Shown here piece by piece: positions 1-7,737 of a stretch of 13,605 nt of DNA. The stretch is from contig CACZNO010000026.1 in the NCBI GenBank assembly GCA_902782505.1, positions 1-13,605 of the forward strand. Direction: 5' to 3'. Source of the stretch: an uncultured Erysipelotrichaceae bacterium (GTDB lineage Bacteria > Bacillota_I > Bacilli_A > Erysipelotrichales > Erysipelotrichaceae). The first letter of the stretch is position 1, and every line of letters begins with the position of its first letter. The notes below the pieces were generated by a model. That model made no database searches. It worked only from the letters and a program-made list of their open reading frames with translations, and was not told the origin of the DNA. The translations under genes were made by a program, and so were the position numbers.

Positions 1-6
1 TACAAT
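1..6 (+). promoter_or_regulatory. Possible -10 box (TACAAT) for the ABC exporter operon
   Basis: The first six bases, TACAAT, match the sigma-A -10 consensus at five of six positions. They lie 26 bases upstream of the first ABC start codon, a normal distance. The same hexamer forms the better-supported promoter at 4792. Any -35 element would be outside the window, and an upstream gene co-transcribed with the exporter cannot be excluded, so this is only a candidate. Confidence 0.3.
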
Positions 7-32
7 AGAACGTACAAAGGAAGACGGAAGAG

Positions 33-1769
33 ATGTTCAGATTATTACGGAAATACACGAAAGACGGATGGTGGGCTGCGATACTCGGTCCGCTTTTTGT
101 TGTCATTGAAGTAATTTTCGAGGCGGCGATTCCTGCCATCATGGCGAAAATCATTGACGTGGGCATTCATGAACGCGGCGGTGATCTTCCGTTTATCCGG
201 GAAATGGGACTGACCATGGTCTTACTGGCATGCGGTGCGGCGGTAACGGGTATTTTGGCGGGACTTTTCTCGACGATTTCCTCGGCGCGGTTTGTCCGCA
301 ACATCCGCAACGCGATGTTCGACAAGATCCAGACCTACGACTTTGCGAATATCGAACGCTTCCCGGTTTCGACGATCGTTATGCGCTTAACGACCGATAT
401 GCGCATGATGCGTATGGCGTATATCGCGATCGTCAGAATGCTGGTGCGTTCGCCGATCAACCTGATTGTCAGTTTCTATATGGTGTGGCGTATGAATAAC
501 CGTCTGGCATTGGTGTTCGCGGTGGCGATTCCGGTGCTGGCGACCGGGTTGTATATGATCATGAACAAGGCGCATCCGCGGTTTGTGGTCATGATGGAAA
601 AGTACGACGCCATGAACAATACCCTGAAGGAAAACATCGAATCGGTGCGCGTCGTCAAGACGTTTGTGCGCGATGATTTCGAACAGGAAAAATTCGCGGA
701 GAAATCCAAGAGCGTCATGGTCGCGCAGAGATTCGCGGAAGGGCTCGTCATTTTATCGCAGCCGTTTTTCGAACTGGTCATGTATTCGGTCATGATCGCA
801 ATTGCGTGGTTCGGCGGGCGTTTCATCATCAATGGATTCATGACGACCGGACAGTTTATGTCCTATCTTTCCTATGTCCGGGCGATCTTGTTCTCGTTAA
901 TGATGGTGTCCAGCGGGCTCATGCAGATCGTTATTGCGCAGGCGAGCGTTCGCCGTGCCAACGAAGTGCTGGATGAAACCAGTGATATTGACGACTCGAA
1001 GGCAGATCCGGATCTGGAAGTGGAAAACGGAGAGATCGAATTCGAGCACGTCTCGTTTAAATATACAAAAGACGCGAAGGTCAATGCCTTACAGGATGTC
1101 AATCTGAAGATCCGTTCGGGTGAAGTCATCGGGGTCATCGGGATGACCGGTTCCTCCAAGACGACGATGGTACAGCTGATTCCGCGGCTTTACGATACGA
1201 CGGAAGGCACCGTACGGGTTGCCGGACATGACGTGAAGGACTACAAATTGAATAAACTGCGCAGCGCGGTATCGATGGTACTGCAGAAAAATACACTGTT
1301 CTCCGGAACCATTGAAGAGAATTTAAAGTGGGGAAATCCGGATGCGACGCATGAGGAAGTCGTCGAAGCGTGCAGGTGTGCGCAAGCGGATGATTTCATC
1401 CAGGCGATGCCGATGAAGTACGAAACCGATCTTGGACAGGGCGGTGTAAATGTCTCCGGCGGGCAGAAACAGCGCCTCTGTATTGCGCGTGCGTTATTGA
1501 AAAAACCGAAAATCATTATCTTGGACGATTCGACCAGCGCCGTCGACACGGATACGGACCGCCGGATCCAGGAAGCTTTGAAGGAACGCTTAGGGCATAT
1601 GACAACGATCATCATCGCCCAGCGCGTGGCGTCGATTGAAAAAGCCGACCGTATCGTCATCATGAAGGACGGTATGATCAGCGATATCGGAAACCATGCG
1701 GAATTATTGGAACGCAATGAAATGTACCGCGACTTGTATGAGACGCAGACGGAAGGGATGGCGGAATAA
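33..1769 (+). CDS. Heterodimeric ABC exporter, half with degenerate nucleotide-binding site
   Basis: This is a 578-residue ABC half-transporter: an N-terminal six-helix exporter membrane domain (about residues 15-305) fused to a nucleotide-binding domain (about 333-570). Visible motifs are Walker A GMTGSSKTT (370-378), Q-loop Gln418, signature VSGGQ (474-478), Walker B ending Asp498, and the D-loop near 501-505. Three positions depart from consensus: the second conserved Walker A glycine is Ser375, the catalytic glutamate position is Asp499, and the H-loop histidine is Gln530. The signature itself is intact. This is the pattern known for the degenerate partner of heterodimeric exporters such as TM287 or BmrC, so the protein should pair with the product of the next gene. 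The start ATG follows AAAGGAAG at 16-23 with a suitable spacer. The stop overlaps the next start by one base, indicating translational coupling. The substrate is unknown; drug, lipid or peptide export is typical of the family. Confidence 0.93.
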   Translation: MFRLLRKYTKDGWWAAILGPLFVVIEVIFEAAIPAIMAKIIDVGIHERGGDLPFIREMGLTMVLLACGAAVTGILAGLFSTISSARFVRNIRNAMFDKIQTYDFANIERFPVSTIVMRLTTDMRMMRMAYIAIVRMLVRSPINLIVSFYMVWRMNNRLALVFAVAIPVLATGLYMIMNKAHPRFVVMMEKYDAMNNTLKENIESVRVVKTFVRDDFEQEKFAEKSKSVMVAQRFAEGLVILSQPFFELVMYSVMIAIAWFGGRFIINGFMTTGQFMSYLSYVRAILFSLMMVSSGLMQIVIAQASVRRANEVLDETSDIDDSKADPDLEVENGEIEFEHVSFKYTKDAKVNALQDVNLKIRSGEVIGVIGMTGSSKTTMVQLIPRLYDTTEGTVRVAGHDVKDYKLNKLRSAVSMVLQKNTLFSGTIEENLKWGNPDATHEEVVEACRCAQADDFIQAMPMKYETDLGQGGVNVSGGQKQRLCIARALLKKPKIIILDDSTSAVDTDTDRRIQEALKERLGHMTTIIIAQRVASIEKADRIVIMKDGMISDIGNHAELLERNEMYRDLYETQTEGMAE

Positions 1770-3658
1770 TGAGTGAACAGAGATACCGTCAGATCCGCAC
1801 CGCCCGCGCCAACAACGTCGGCGGAACGATCGTACGGACCCTGAAATATCTGGCCAAAGGCAACGCTGTCAAACTGGTGATTACCGGTGTTTGTATCGTG
1901 CTTTCCTCATTGACCGGCGTCATCAGTTCGTACTTCTTCACACCGATCATCAACGATTACGTGGTACCGTTTATCGGACAGGAGAATCCGGATCTTTCGG
2001 GATTTGTAAGGATGTTAAGTATCATGGGCATAGTATATGCCTGCGGCGTTATCGCGTCCTATACGAACAAGAAACTGATTTCCGTCTTGTCGACGGGAAT
2101 GCTGGACAGATTGCGCACGGATCTTTTCCGGAAGATGCAGCGCCTTCCGTTACGCTTCTTTGACACGCACACACACGGCGAAATGATGGTCTTCTATACC
2201 AATGATATCGACACGATGCGTCCGATGGTGGCGGATACTTTGCCGCAATTGTTGACGACGGTAATTACCCTGGTCGGTTGTTTCGTGATGATGGGAGTAT
2301 TGAATTTCCGGTTGATGCTGCTGGTGTTCGGGATGATGGTGATCATGCTGCTGATTACGTTCTTTTTGGCGAAGGGATCCCGGAAGTACTTCTCGACCTT
2401 ACAGCGCGGCGTCTCCAATATCAACGGCTATTCCGAGGAAATGTTCTCCGGTCAGAAGGTCATCAAGGTCTTCTGCCGCGAGGAAGAGACCAAACAGGGT
2501 TTCTATAAACTCTGCGACGATTTATACCGTGCCAGCGTAAGGACGAATGCCTACGCGTCGATTCTGTTCCCGGTGAACGGAAATCTGGCGTACGCGGCGT
2601 ATGCGATGGTCGCGGTGGTCGGCGCTTCGTTCTGTATCGAAGGTTCCATGACGCTCGGTGTTCTGGCTTCCTTCTTACTGTATGTACGGCAGTTCACCGG
2701 TCCGGTCGGCACGCTTTCCCAACAGTTCAACGGATTCATGATGGCTTTGGCCGGCGCGGAGCGCGTCTTCAACCTGATGGATTCCGAGCCGGAACTGGAT
2801 TACGGAATCATCGAATTGGTGAACGTGGAAAAAGAAGGGGATACCCTGAAAGAAACCGACCGCAAGACCCATCATTGGGCCTGGAAAGTTCCTTTGGAAA
2901 CACCGAAATACATTGAATTGAAAGGCGATGTACGCTTACAGAAAGTCACGTTCGCGTATGAGGAAGGAAAAACGGTTCTGAAAGATGTCTCCCTGTATGC
3001 GAATGCGGGGCACAAGATCGCGTTTGTCGGATCGACCGGCGCCGGGAAGACGACGATCACGAACCTTTTGAACCGGTTCTACGATGTGGACGATGAAAAA
3101 GGTTTGATTACGCTGGACGGCATTCCGATCAAGGAAATCAAAAAAGACGATCTGCGCCGGTCCATCGGCATGGTCTTGCAGGACACCAACCTGTTTACGG
3201 GAACGGTCATGGACAATATCCGGTACGGGAAACTGGACGCAACGGACGAGGAATGCATTGCCGCTGCAAAACGCTGCAACGCCGATTCGTTTATCCGCCG
3301 GTTACCCAACGGGTATCAGACGATGTTGTCTTCCAACGGATCGAATCTATCTCAGGGACAGCGTCAATTATTGAATATCGCACGGGCCGCGGTTGCGGAT
3401 CCGCCGGTCATGATCCTTGACGAGGCAACTTCCTCCATCGATACGCACACCGAAAAACTGATCGAGAAAGGCATGGACGAATTGATGAAAGGACGCACCA
3501 CGTTTGTGATCGCGCACCGCTTGAGCACCGTCCGCAATGCCGACGCAATCATGGTGCTCGAACATGGGGAAATCATCGAACGCGGCACGCACGAGGAACT
3601 GCTGGAACAGAAAGGCCGGTATTATCAGCTGTATACCGGGAAAGCGGAACTGGAATAA
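1769..3658 (+). CDS. Heterodimeric ABC exporter, half with consensus ATPase motifs
   Basis: This 629-residue ABC half-transporter has a membrane domain at about residues 33-330 and a nucleotide-binding domain at about 383-620. Its Walker A GSTGAGKTT (421-429), Q-loop Gln471, Walker B with Asp551 and catalytic Glu552, and H-loop His583 are all canonical. The signature is altered to LSQGQ (527-531). With the upstream partner's intact VSGGQ this gives one competent ATP site (Walker motifs from this protein, signature from the partner) and one degenerate site, the known TM287/288 arrangement. A polar linker at about residues 345-383, rich in Glu, Lys and Trp, separates the membrane and ATPase domains and accounts for the extra length over the partner. 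The start ATG shares its first base with the partner's stop codon, and a purine-rich stretch (AAGGG at 1753-1757 and GGCGG at 1760-1764) can serve as the ribosome site. Transported substrate not predictable. Confidence 0.94.
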   Translation: MSEQRYRQIRTARANNVGGTIVRTLKYLAKGNAVKLVITGVCIVLSSLTGVISSYFFTPIINDYVVPFIGQENPDLSGFVRMLSIMGIVYACGVIASYTNKKLISVLSTGMLDRLRTDLFRKMQRLPLRFFDTHTHGEMMVFYTNDIDTMRPMVADTLPQLLTTVITLVGCFVMMGVLNFRLMLLVFGMMVIMLLITFFLAKGSRKYFSTLQRGVSNINGYSEEMFSGQKVIKVFCREEETKQGFYKLCDDLYRASVRTNAYASILFPVNGNLAYAAYAMVAVVGASFCIEGSMTLGVLASFLLYVRQFTGPVGTLSQQFNGFMMALAGAERVFNLMDSEPELDYGIIELVNVEKEGDTLKETDRKTHHWAWKVPLETPKYIELKGDVRLQKVTFAYEEGKTVLKDVSLYANAGHKIAFVGSTGAGKTTITNLLNRFYDVDDEKGLITLDGIPIKEIKKDDLRRSIGMVLQDTNLFTGTVMDNIRYGKLDATDEECIAAAKRCNADSFIRRLPNGYQTMLSSNGSNLSQGQRQLLNIARAAVADPPVMILDEATSSIDTHTEKLIEKGMDELMKGRTTFVIAHRLSTVRNADAIMVLEHGEIIERGTHEELLEQKGRYYQLYTGKAELE

Positions 3659-3663
3659 AAAAG

Positions 3664-3696
3664 AAAACGGATTCCATCCATGACGGAATCCGTTTT
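3664..3696. terminator. Bidirectional intrinsic terminator between convergent genes
   Basis: A perfect 12-bp inverted repeat, AAAACGGATTCC at 3664-3675 and GGAATCCGTTTT at 3685-3696, encloses a nine-base loop. On the plus strand the stem ends in a run of five T, directly after the ABC stop codon. On the minus strand it is followed by TTTTCTTTTTT, 18 bases beyond the stop of the NmrA-like gene. The hairpin can therefore end transcription of both convergent units. Confidence 0.9.
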
Positions 3697-3713
3697 TCAG
3701 TAATGCCGCAGAA

Positions 3714-4664
3714 TTAATTGTCTTTGGAATGACGTTCGCCGATCTGGAAGTCTTCCTGATGCGCGAACATTTCCCGTACGGTGATTGGCTTGGAGCCGGT
3801 CAGTTTTTCAAAGTCGTCGGTCCAGGTGTTCATCTTTCCTTCACGGATCGCCTGGGCGAAGGTGACCATGCCGTCGGAAGAGAACGGAGCTTCGGAGCCT
3901 TTTAAGAAGACGCCGTCCGTGGTGCGCGGAACACCCATCGCGTCAAAGATCTGGTAGTTTTCTTCGTCGGTGACGAATTTGTACGTTACATGATTGCCGG
4001 TTTCTTCGTTGCCGATTTCGCAGAACTTCGAAATTGTCATGAGTTCGGGACCGTTGATGTCCAGCGTCGCATGATCGTAGGCCGGTTCAAATGCGCGGTG
4101 CAATGCGTACGCAACCGCCTTCGCGCAGTCTTTGCGGGAAATGTACGCCATTAAGCCGTCGCCCTGGGAGTTGGTTAACGGACCGCCCATGCGGACATAC
4201 GTGAAATAGTTTGTGATCATGGCTTCCGCATACTGGGAATTGCGCAGGAAGATGTAGTCAAGACCCTGGGACTGAATGTAGCGTTCCGTGTAGATGTGGT
4301 CTTTCTTTTCGACGGAGGGATTGGTTTCGTCTCCCGCGTTGACTAAGGACGTATAGATGATCTTCTTGACGCCGGCAGCTTTCGCCGCGTCTACGCAGTT
4401 TTTGTGCGCATTCTGACGTTTCGGACCGACAAACGGCATGGAGATCAACGCCAGCGCGTCCGCGCCTTTGAACGCTTCGATGAGTCCTTCCGGATTGTTG
4501 AAGTTCGTGATGTGGGTTTCCACGCCCAGATCCTTGTACTTCTTCAGGGAAGCGGGATTGTAACCGCAGAAGATCAGATTCTCTTTGGGTTCCAAAGTCA
4601 GTAAAACGTTTGCCGCATAGCCGCCTAAGTTTCCGTCTACGCCGGTAAGTAACAGTTTAGCCAT
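3714..4664 (-). CDS. NmrA/QOR2-like NAD(P)-binding oxidoreductase (atypical SDR)
   Basis: This 316-residue protein has the Rossmann nucleotide-binding motif TGVDGNLGG at its N-terminus (residues 7-15), then an atypical short-chain dehydrogenase fold. The segments KKIIYTSLVNAG (100-111), YTERYIQSQGLDYIFLRNSQYAEAM (125-149) and the DINGPELMTISKF region (202-214) match NmrA-type proteins such as the quinone oxidoreductase QOR2/QorB. The classical catalytic YxxxK is not evident, as is usual in this group. Some members reduce quinones with NADPH and others sense the redox state of NAD(P), so the reaction cannot be fixed here. The protein is soluble, with no signal peptide or membrane segment. The start ATG is preceded on the minus strand by AAAGAGGTG, a strong ribosome site. 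It is convergent with the ABC exporter, divergent from the glycosidase-like gene, and probably monocistronic. Confidence 0.88.
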   Translation of the reverse strand: MAKLLLTGVDGNLGGYAANVLLTLEPKENLIFCGYNPASLKKYKDLGVETHITNFNNPEGLIEAFKGADALALISMPFVGPKRQNAHKNCVDAAKAAGVKKIIYTSLVNAGDETNPSVEKKDHIYTERYIQSQGLDYIFLRNSQYAEAMITNYFTYVRMGGPLTNSQGDGLMAYISRKDCAKAVAYALHRAFEPAYDHATLDINGPELMTISKFCEIGNEETGNHVTYKFVTDEENYQIFDAMGVPRTTDGVFLKGSEAPFSSDGMVTFAQAIREGKMNTWTDDFEKLTGSKPITVREMFAHQEDFQIGERHSKDN

Positions 4665-4692
4665 AAAATGACACCTCTTTCTCTATAGGCAC

Positions 4693-4722
4693 ATTATAAA
4701 ACAGAATATGTCCCGATAGGAA
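4693..4722 (-). promoter_or_regulatory. Candidate promoter of the NmrA-like gene
   Basis: On the minus strand a perfect TATAAT (plus positions 4693-4698) lies 28 bases before the start codon. At 18 bases spacing the -35 candidate is TTCCTA (4717-4722), which matches consensus at only three positions. The -10 is convincing and the -35 is weak. It lies in the 154-base divergent intergenic region shared with the promoter at 4769-4797. Confidence 0.5.
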
Positions 4723-4768
4723 ATATTTATGAATGTCCGCATGAAATCAAGGATGTCGGGGAAGCTTC

Positions 4769-4797
4769 TTGTCGCGGCTTGGCGGGATTGGTACAAT
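4769..4797 (+). promoter_or_regulatory. Promoter of the phosphodiester-glycosidase-like gene
   Basis: A -35 TTGTCG (4769-4774) and a -10 TACAAT (4792-4797) are separated by exactly 17 bases. The -10 is preceded by TGG, giving the extended -10 TG motif at 4789-4790. Transcription would begin near 4804, almost at the AGGAGATG ribosome site (4804-4811) of the gene at 4819, so the leader would be very short. Confidence 0.65.
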
Positions 4798-4818
4798 AAT
4801 TTCAGGAGATGAACGCAT

Positions 4819-6162
4819 ATGATACAATCCGAAATACGCACTTTCAAACACGAAGACGGAACGTTTGTGAAAGCCCAGAAAGTTACCTGGGATTCCTGGA
4901 AAGATCTGCAGTTTTATCATCCGTCCTACAATAAGGCCGGGTTTGACCGCTTGGCCGCTCTTTACCGCGATTATACGGTGCCCAAATACCGTAAAGTCTT
5001 CGGACAGGTCATTTTGTATACTTTGCCGGAAGGATGGAAGCTTCCGTATCTTTCTTCCGCGACGCCGAAAGGGGAAATCTATGACAGTCTGACAAGGCTG
5101 ACGGTATTGTTCGAGGAAAATATCCGGATCCGCAAAGGCAAATTGACGTTCAAAACACCGGAAGCCGAAAAAGTATACCGCGATCTGGAAAAACAGGGAT
5201 GTCTGGTATGCGTCAAGGGAGACCGGCAGAGAATCGATCTTCTTCCGGTCGGAAAGACGGAAGGTTTTCTGTCGGAAGCTTTGGAAAAGGCGAAGATGGT
5301 TTGCGACGCGGGATTCTTCACGATGGACCGTTTTGATTTACGTACCGCGTACGATTTCAGCGGCGTGCCGGTTGGGCTTTGCGTGAAAGACGGCAAGATC
5401 CTTCATCCGCCGTTATTCGGAAGAGAGGTTCTTTTGAAAGAAAAAGGAAAACCGGTCCGGATCGGGAAAGCACGTCTGGAAGATCTGACCGTGAAAATCG
5501 ACGGACGGGTATTCCGTCATGGGGAAAACAGCGAGTTCTGTACCCGCCCGGAAAAAAAGAAAACGCCTAAAGGCGGAATAGATCTGGTGATTGTGAATAA
5601 CCGGATGGTTTCCAAAATCCAAGGCGGAGAATCCGGAATTCCTTCAGGAGGTTTTACGGTCCATTTGCCGTATGATCCGGGAGAATTCGCCTCCTATGAC
5701 GTGACTTACGAGGGACTGGAAAATGTTGAATTTGCGATCCAGGCCGGGAATTCCGCCGTGATCAACGGAAAGGAAATCACGGAATTCCGCTCGCCGTTTT
5801 ATGACTATAAGAAGCCCTGGAAGACTGCGTATCCGCCGGTGTTTTATCTGTTGGATTATGAAAAAGACCGTGCGCCGCGCATGATTCTCGGAAGCGACGC
5901 GAAGGATCGTCCGGTTCTGGTGTGGATCGAAGGGGAAGGAAAATTCCACGATCAAGACGCAAAAGAGAGTGCGGGCGCGTCGTTAAGGGAAAGCGCGCGG
6001 ATCGCCAAAGCGTGCGGAATCGTCAACGGCGTGCATCTGGACGGCGGAGGCTCCGCGGAAATCCTTCTGAAAGGAAAGCGGGAACTGCGGTTAAGCGACC
6101 GGGATCCGGATACGTACGAAGAAACAGAGCGGGCAATTCCGCTGGGATTATGGATTCCGTAA
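4819..6162 (+). CDS. Phosphodiester glycosidase (NAGPA/DUF2233) family protein, no export signal
   Basis: This 447-residue protein has a C-terminal two-thirds that carries the landmarks of the phosphodiester glycosidase domain in order: AGFF (164-167, in place of the usual NGGFF), PVGLCVKDGK (184-193), IPSGGFTVH (274-282), QAGNSAVINGK (308-318), PRMILGSDAKDRPVLVWIEG (353-372, family PRTAIG..), HLDGGGSAEILLKGK (406-420, family LDGGGS..M) and a closing AIPLGLWI (439-446). The first 150 residues are not recognised. Human NAGPA removes GlcNAc from mannose-6-phosphate diesters; bacterial members generally act on extracytoplasmic glycans. Here there is no signal peptide, lipobox or membrane helix at the N-terminus, so it appears cytoplasmic. 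The start ATG follows AGGAGATG by seven bases. It has its own promoter and lies upstream of a dehydrogenase with a separate promoter. The natural substrate is unknown. Family assignment is fairly sure; enzyme activity is not shown. Confidence 0.82.
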   Translation: MIQSEIRTFKHEDGTFVKAQKVTWDSWKDLQFYHPSYNKAGFDRLAALYRDYTVPKYRKVFGQVILYTLPEGWKLPYLSSATPKGEIYDSLTRLTVLFEENIRIRKGKLTFKTPEAEKVYRDLEKQGCLVCVKGDRQRIDLLPVGKTEGFLSEALEKAKMVCDAGFFTMDRFDLRTAYDFSGVPVGLCVKDGKILHPPLFGREVLLKEKGKPVRIGKARLEDLTVKIDGRVFRHGENSEFCTRPEKKKTPKGGIDLVIVNNRMVSKIQGGESGIPSGGFTVHLPYDPGEFASYDVTYEGLENVEFAIQAGNSAVINGKEITEFRSPFYDYKKPWKTAYPPVFYLLDYEKDRAPRMILGSDAKDRPVLVWIEGEGKFHDQDAKESAGASLRESARIAKACGIVNGVHLDGGGSAEILLKGKRELRLSDRDPDTYEETERAIPLGLWIP

Positions 6163-6167
6163 AATCT

Positions 6168-6184
6168 GCGTATAATATATACGC
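6168..6184. repeat. 17-bp palindrome overlapping the -10 box; candidate operator
   Basis: GCGTATA (6168-6174) and TATACGC (6178-6184) are exact inverted repeats separated by three bases (ATA). The dyad contains the whole -10 hexamer of the dehydrogenase promoter and lies six bases after the stop of the preceding gene. Its size and symmetry suit a dimeric repressor. AT-rich promoters can give such dyads by chance, so regulation is inferred. There is no T-run, so it does not look like a terminator. Confidence 0.5.
6171..6176 (+). promoter_or_regulatory. -10 box of the SDR-DUF554 operon
   Basis: This perfect TATAAT lies 23 bases before the dehydrogenase start codon and just after the previous stop codon. 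No good -35 is seen: at 17 bases the hexamer is TTATGG (6148-6153), which matches only TT. A weak intrinsic promoter helped by an activator, or controlled through the surrounding palindrome, would fit. Confidence 0.55.
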
Positions 6185-6199
6185 GAAAGGGGTAGAACT

Positions 6200-6955
6200 A
6201 TGCCGATAGCTTGTATCACCGGTGCCAGTTCGGGGATCGGAAAAGAGTTCGCGCGCAGACTGGATGAGGAAGGTTACAAACTGATCCTGGCGGCGCGCAG
6301 TGAAGATAAACTGAAAGAAGTACAGAAGAATTGTAAAAACGAATGCCGGATCATCACGGCGGATCTTTCCAAGCGGGATGAATGTGTAAAATTGGGCGAT
6401 CTTCTCGCAAAGGAAGAACTGGACGTGTTTATCAACAACGCCGGATTCGGATGTGTGGAGGACTTTGACAAAAGCGATCTGGACAACGATCTTAAGATGA
6501 TCGATGTCAATGTGACCGCGATGCAGATTCTGTTCCGGAAAGTATTGCCGGGTTTCGTCGAAAGAGACCGCGGGATGATTTTAAATGTCGCGTCCAGTGC
6601 AGGATTACTGTACGGGGGACCGTATATGGCGACCTATTACGCGACCAAGGCCTATGTGACCAGTCTGACTTCGGCGGTGTACCAGGAATTACAGAGCCGT
6701 CATTCGCATGTGAAGCTCAGCATGTTATGTCCGGGACCGGTCGATACGAATTTCAACAATGTCGCCAACGCGAAATTTGCGCTCAGCGGCATCACGCCGG
6801 AATATTGTGTGGATTATGCCCTGAAGGGGATGAAGAAAGGAAAACTGACGATTGTGCCGAATACCGTGGTCCGCACGGGTGTGACCTTCGGGAAGTTTTT
6901 GCCGCGTAAAGCGCAGCTGGCAATCGTGCAGCACCAACAGTCCAAAAAGAGGTAG
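6200..6955 (+). CDS. Classical short-chain dehydrogenase/reductase (SDR)
   Basis: This 251-residue protein, the normal length for classical SDRs, has all the hallmarks: cofactor-binding TGASSGIG (7-14), the NNAG motif (79-82), the catalytic serine in NVASSAG (Ser132 or Ser133), the YxxxK pair Tyr146/Lys150, and the CPGPVDT loop (177-183). Arg33 after the second strand (AARSEDKL) suggests NADP(H) preference. The closest general type is the YqjQ/DltE-like group of uncharacterised SDRs, which act on varied alcohols, ketones or acyl groups; the substrate cannot be read from the sequence. The start ATG follows AAAGGGG (6186-6192). The C-terminus ends in a basic, Gln-rich tail. It lies three bases upstream of the DUF554 gene, implying one transcript. 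Confidence 0.92.
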   Translation: MPIACITGASSGIGKEFARRLDEEGYKLILAARSEDKLKEVQKNCKNECRIITADLSKRDECVKLGDLLAKEELDVFINNAGFGCVEDFDKSDLDNDLKMIDVNVTAMQILFRKVLPGFVERDRGMILNVASSAGLLYGGPYMATYYATKAYVTSLTSAVYQELQSRHSHVKLSMLCPGPVDTNFNNVANAKFALSGITPEYCVDYALKGMKKGKLTIVPNTVVRTGVTFGKFLPRKAQLAIVQHQQSKKR

Positions 6956-6958
6956 TTT

Positions 6959-7681
6959 ATGCCGGGATTAGGGACCATTATCAACGTCGCCGCAATCATT
7001 GCGGGCGGTTTGGCGGGAATACTTTTCGGCAACAAACTCAAGGAACATTTTCGGGAAACACTGATTCACGGCATCGGCGTCGCGACGCTGTTTTTAGGCG
7101 CGGGCGGCGTGATGCGGCAGATGCTGGTCCTGAAAGACGGAACGCTGGAAACACAGGGTACGATGATGCTGATCGTATGCCTGGCGCTCGGCGCGGTATG
7201 CGGGGAAGCTCTTCAGATCGAGGAACATATCGAACAATTCGGCGAATGGCTGAAGAAAAAGACCGGGAACGCGAAGGACGCGGGATTTGTGCACGCGTTT
7301 TTGACGGCGTCTTTGACAGTCTGTATCGGAGCGATGGCGGTGGTGGGATCGGTCGAAGACGGCATCCGGTTTGATCCGTCGATTCTGGAAGCCAAGGCCA
7401 TCCTGGACTTTATCATCGTCATGGTTATGGCCGCATCCATGGGAAAAGGATGCCTTTTCTCGTTTGTGCCGGTCGGGATTTTTCAGGGCACGATCACGCT
7501 TCGGGCGTTTTTCATCGGTACCGGCGTCTCTCCGGAGGCGCTCAACCGGATCTCGTATGTCGGGAACGCGCTGATTTTCTGCGTCGGAACCAATCTTGTC
7601 TGGGGACGCAGAATTCGGGTCGGAAACCTTCTGCCGTCGCTAATATTCGCGATACTTTGGGGCTTGTTGCCGTTAGGGTAA
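6959..7681 (+). CDS. DUF554 family membrane protein (YdfK/YqgA-like)
   Basis: This 240-residue very hydrophobic protein matches the DUF554 family. It opens with GLGTIINVAAIIAGGLAGILFGNKL (3-27) and carries the hallmark CIGAMAVVGSVEDG (122-135). Likely membrane segments are about 5-23, 34-54, 67-84, 109-131, 146-161, 165-185, 197-215 and 221-238, with a charged loop at 86-107. Members are inner-membrane proteins of unknown role, sometimes proposed as transporters. The start ATG follows AGAGG (6948-6952), which lies in the 3' end of the dehydrogenase gene. The three-base gap indicates co-transcription with that dehydrogenase, though a shared function is not established. Length and motifs look complete. 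Confidence 0.9.
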   Translation: MPGLGTIINVAAIIAGGLAGILFGNKLKEHFRETLIHGIGVATLFLGAGGVMRQMLVLKDGTLETQGTMMLIVCLALGAVCGEALQIEEHIEQFGEWLKKKTGNAKDAGFVHAFLTASLTVCIGAMAVVGSVEDGIRFDPSILEAKAILDFIIVMVMAASMGKGCLFSFVPVGIFQGTITLRAFFIGTGVSPEALNRISYVGNALIFCVGTNLVWGRRIRVGNLLPSLIFAILWGLLPLG

Positions 7682-7710
7682 TGGGAATCCCGCGCGGACT
7701 ATGATAAAAT
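7682..7710 (+). promoter_or_regulatory. Candidate promoter of the glycogen operon
   Basis: The -10 TAAAAT (7705-7710) is preceded by TGA, forming an extended -10 (TG at 7702-7703). At 17 bases spacing the -35 is TGGGAA (7682-7687), a weak match. The element sits in the 56-base gap between the DUF554 stop and glgB. Transcription would start near 7717, ahead of the GAGGA ribosome site at 7726-7730. No terminator separates it from the DUF554 gene, so some read-through is possible. Confidence 0.55.
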
Positions 7711-7737
7711 AAATAACGGAGAATCGAGGAAACAATA

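Noticed and set aside
4761..4768. Short palindromes GAAGCTTC and, at 4721-4728, AAATATTT in the divergent intergenic region
   Set aside because: Eight-base palindromes are expected by chance and they are not symmetrically placed on either promoter.
7683..7691. GGGAATCCC dyad near the -35 of the glgB promoter
   Set aside because: The arms are only four bases, too short to support an operator or hairpin claim.
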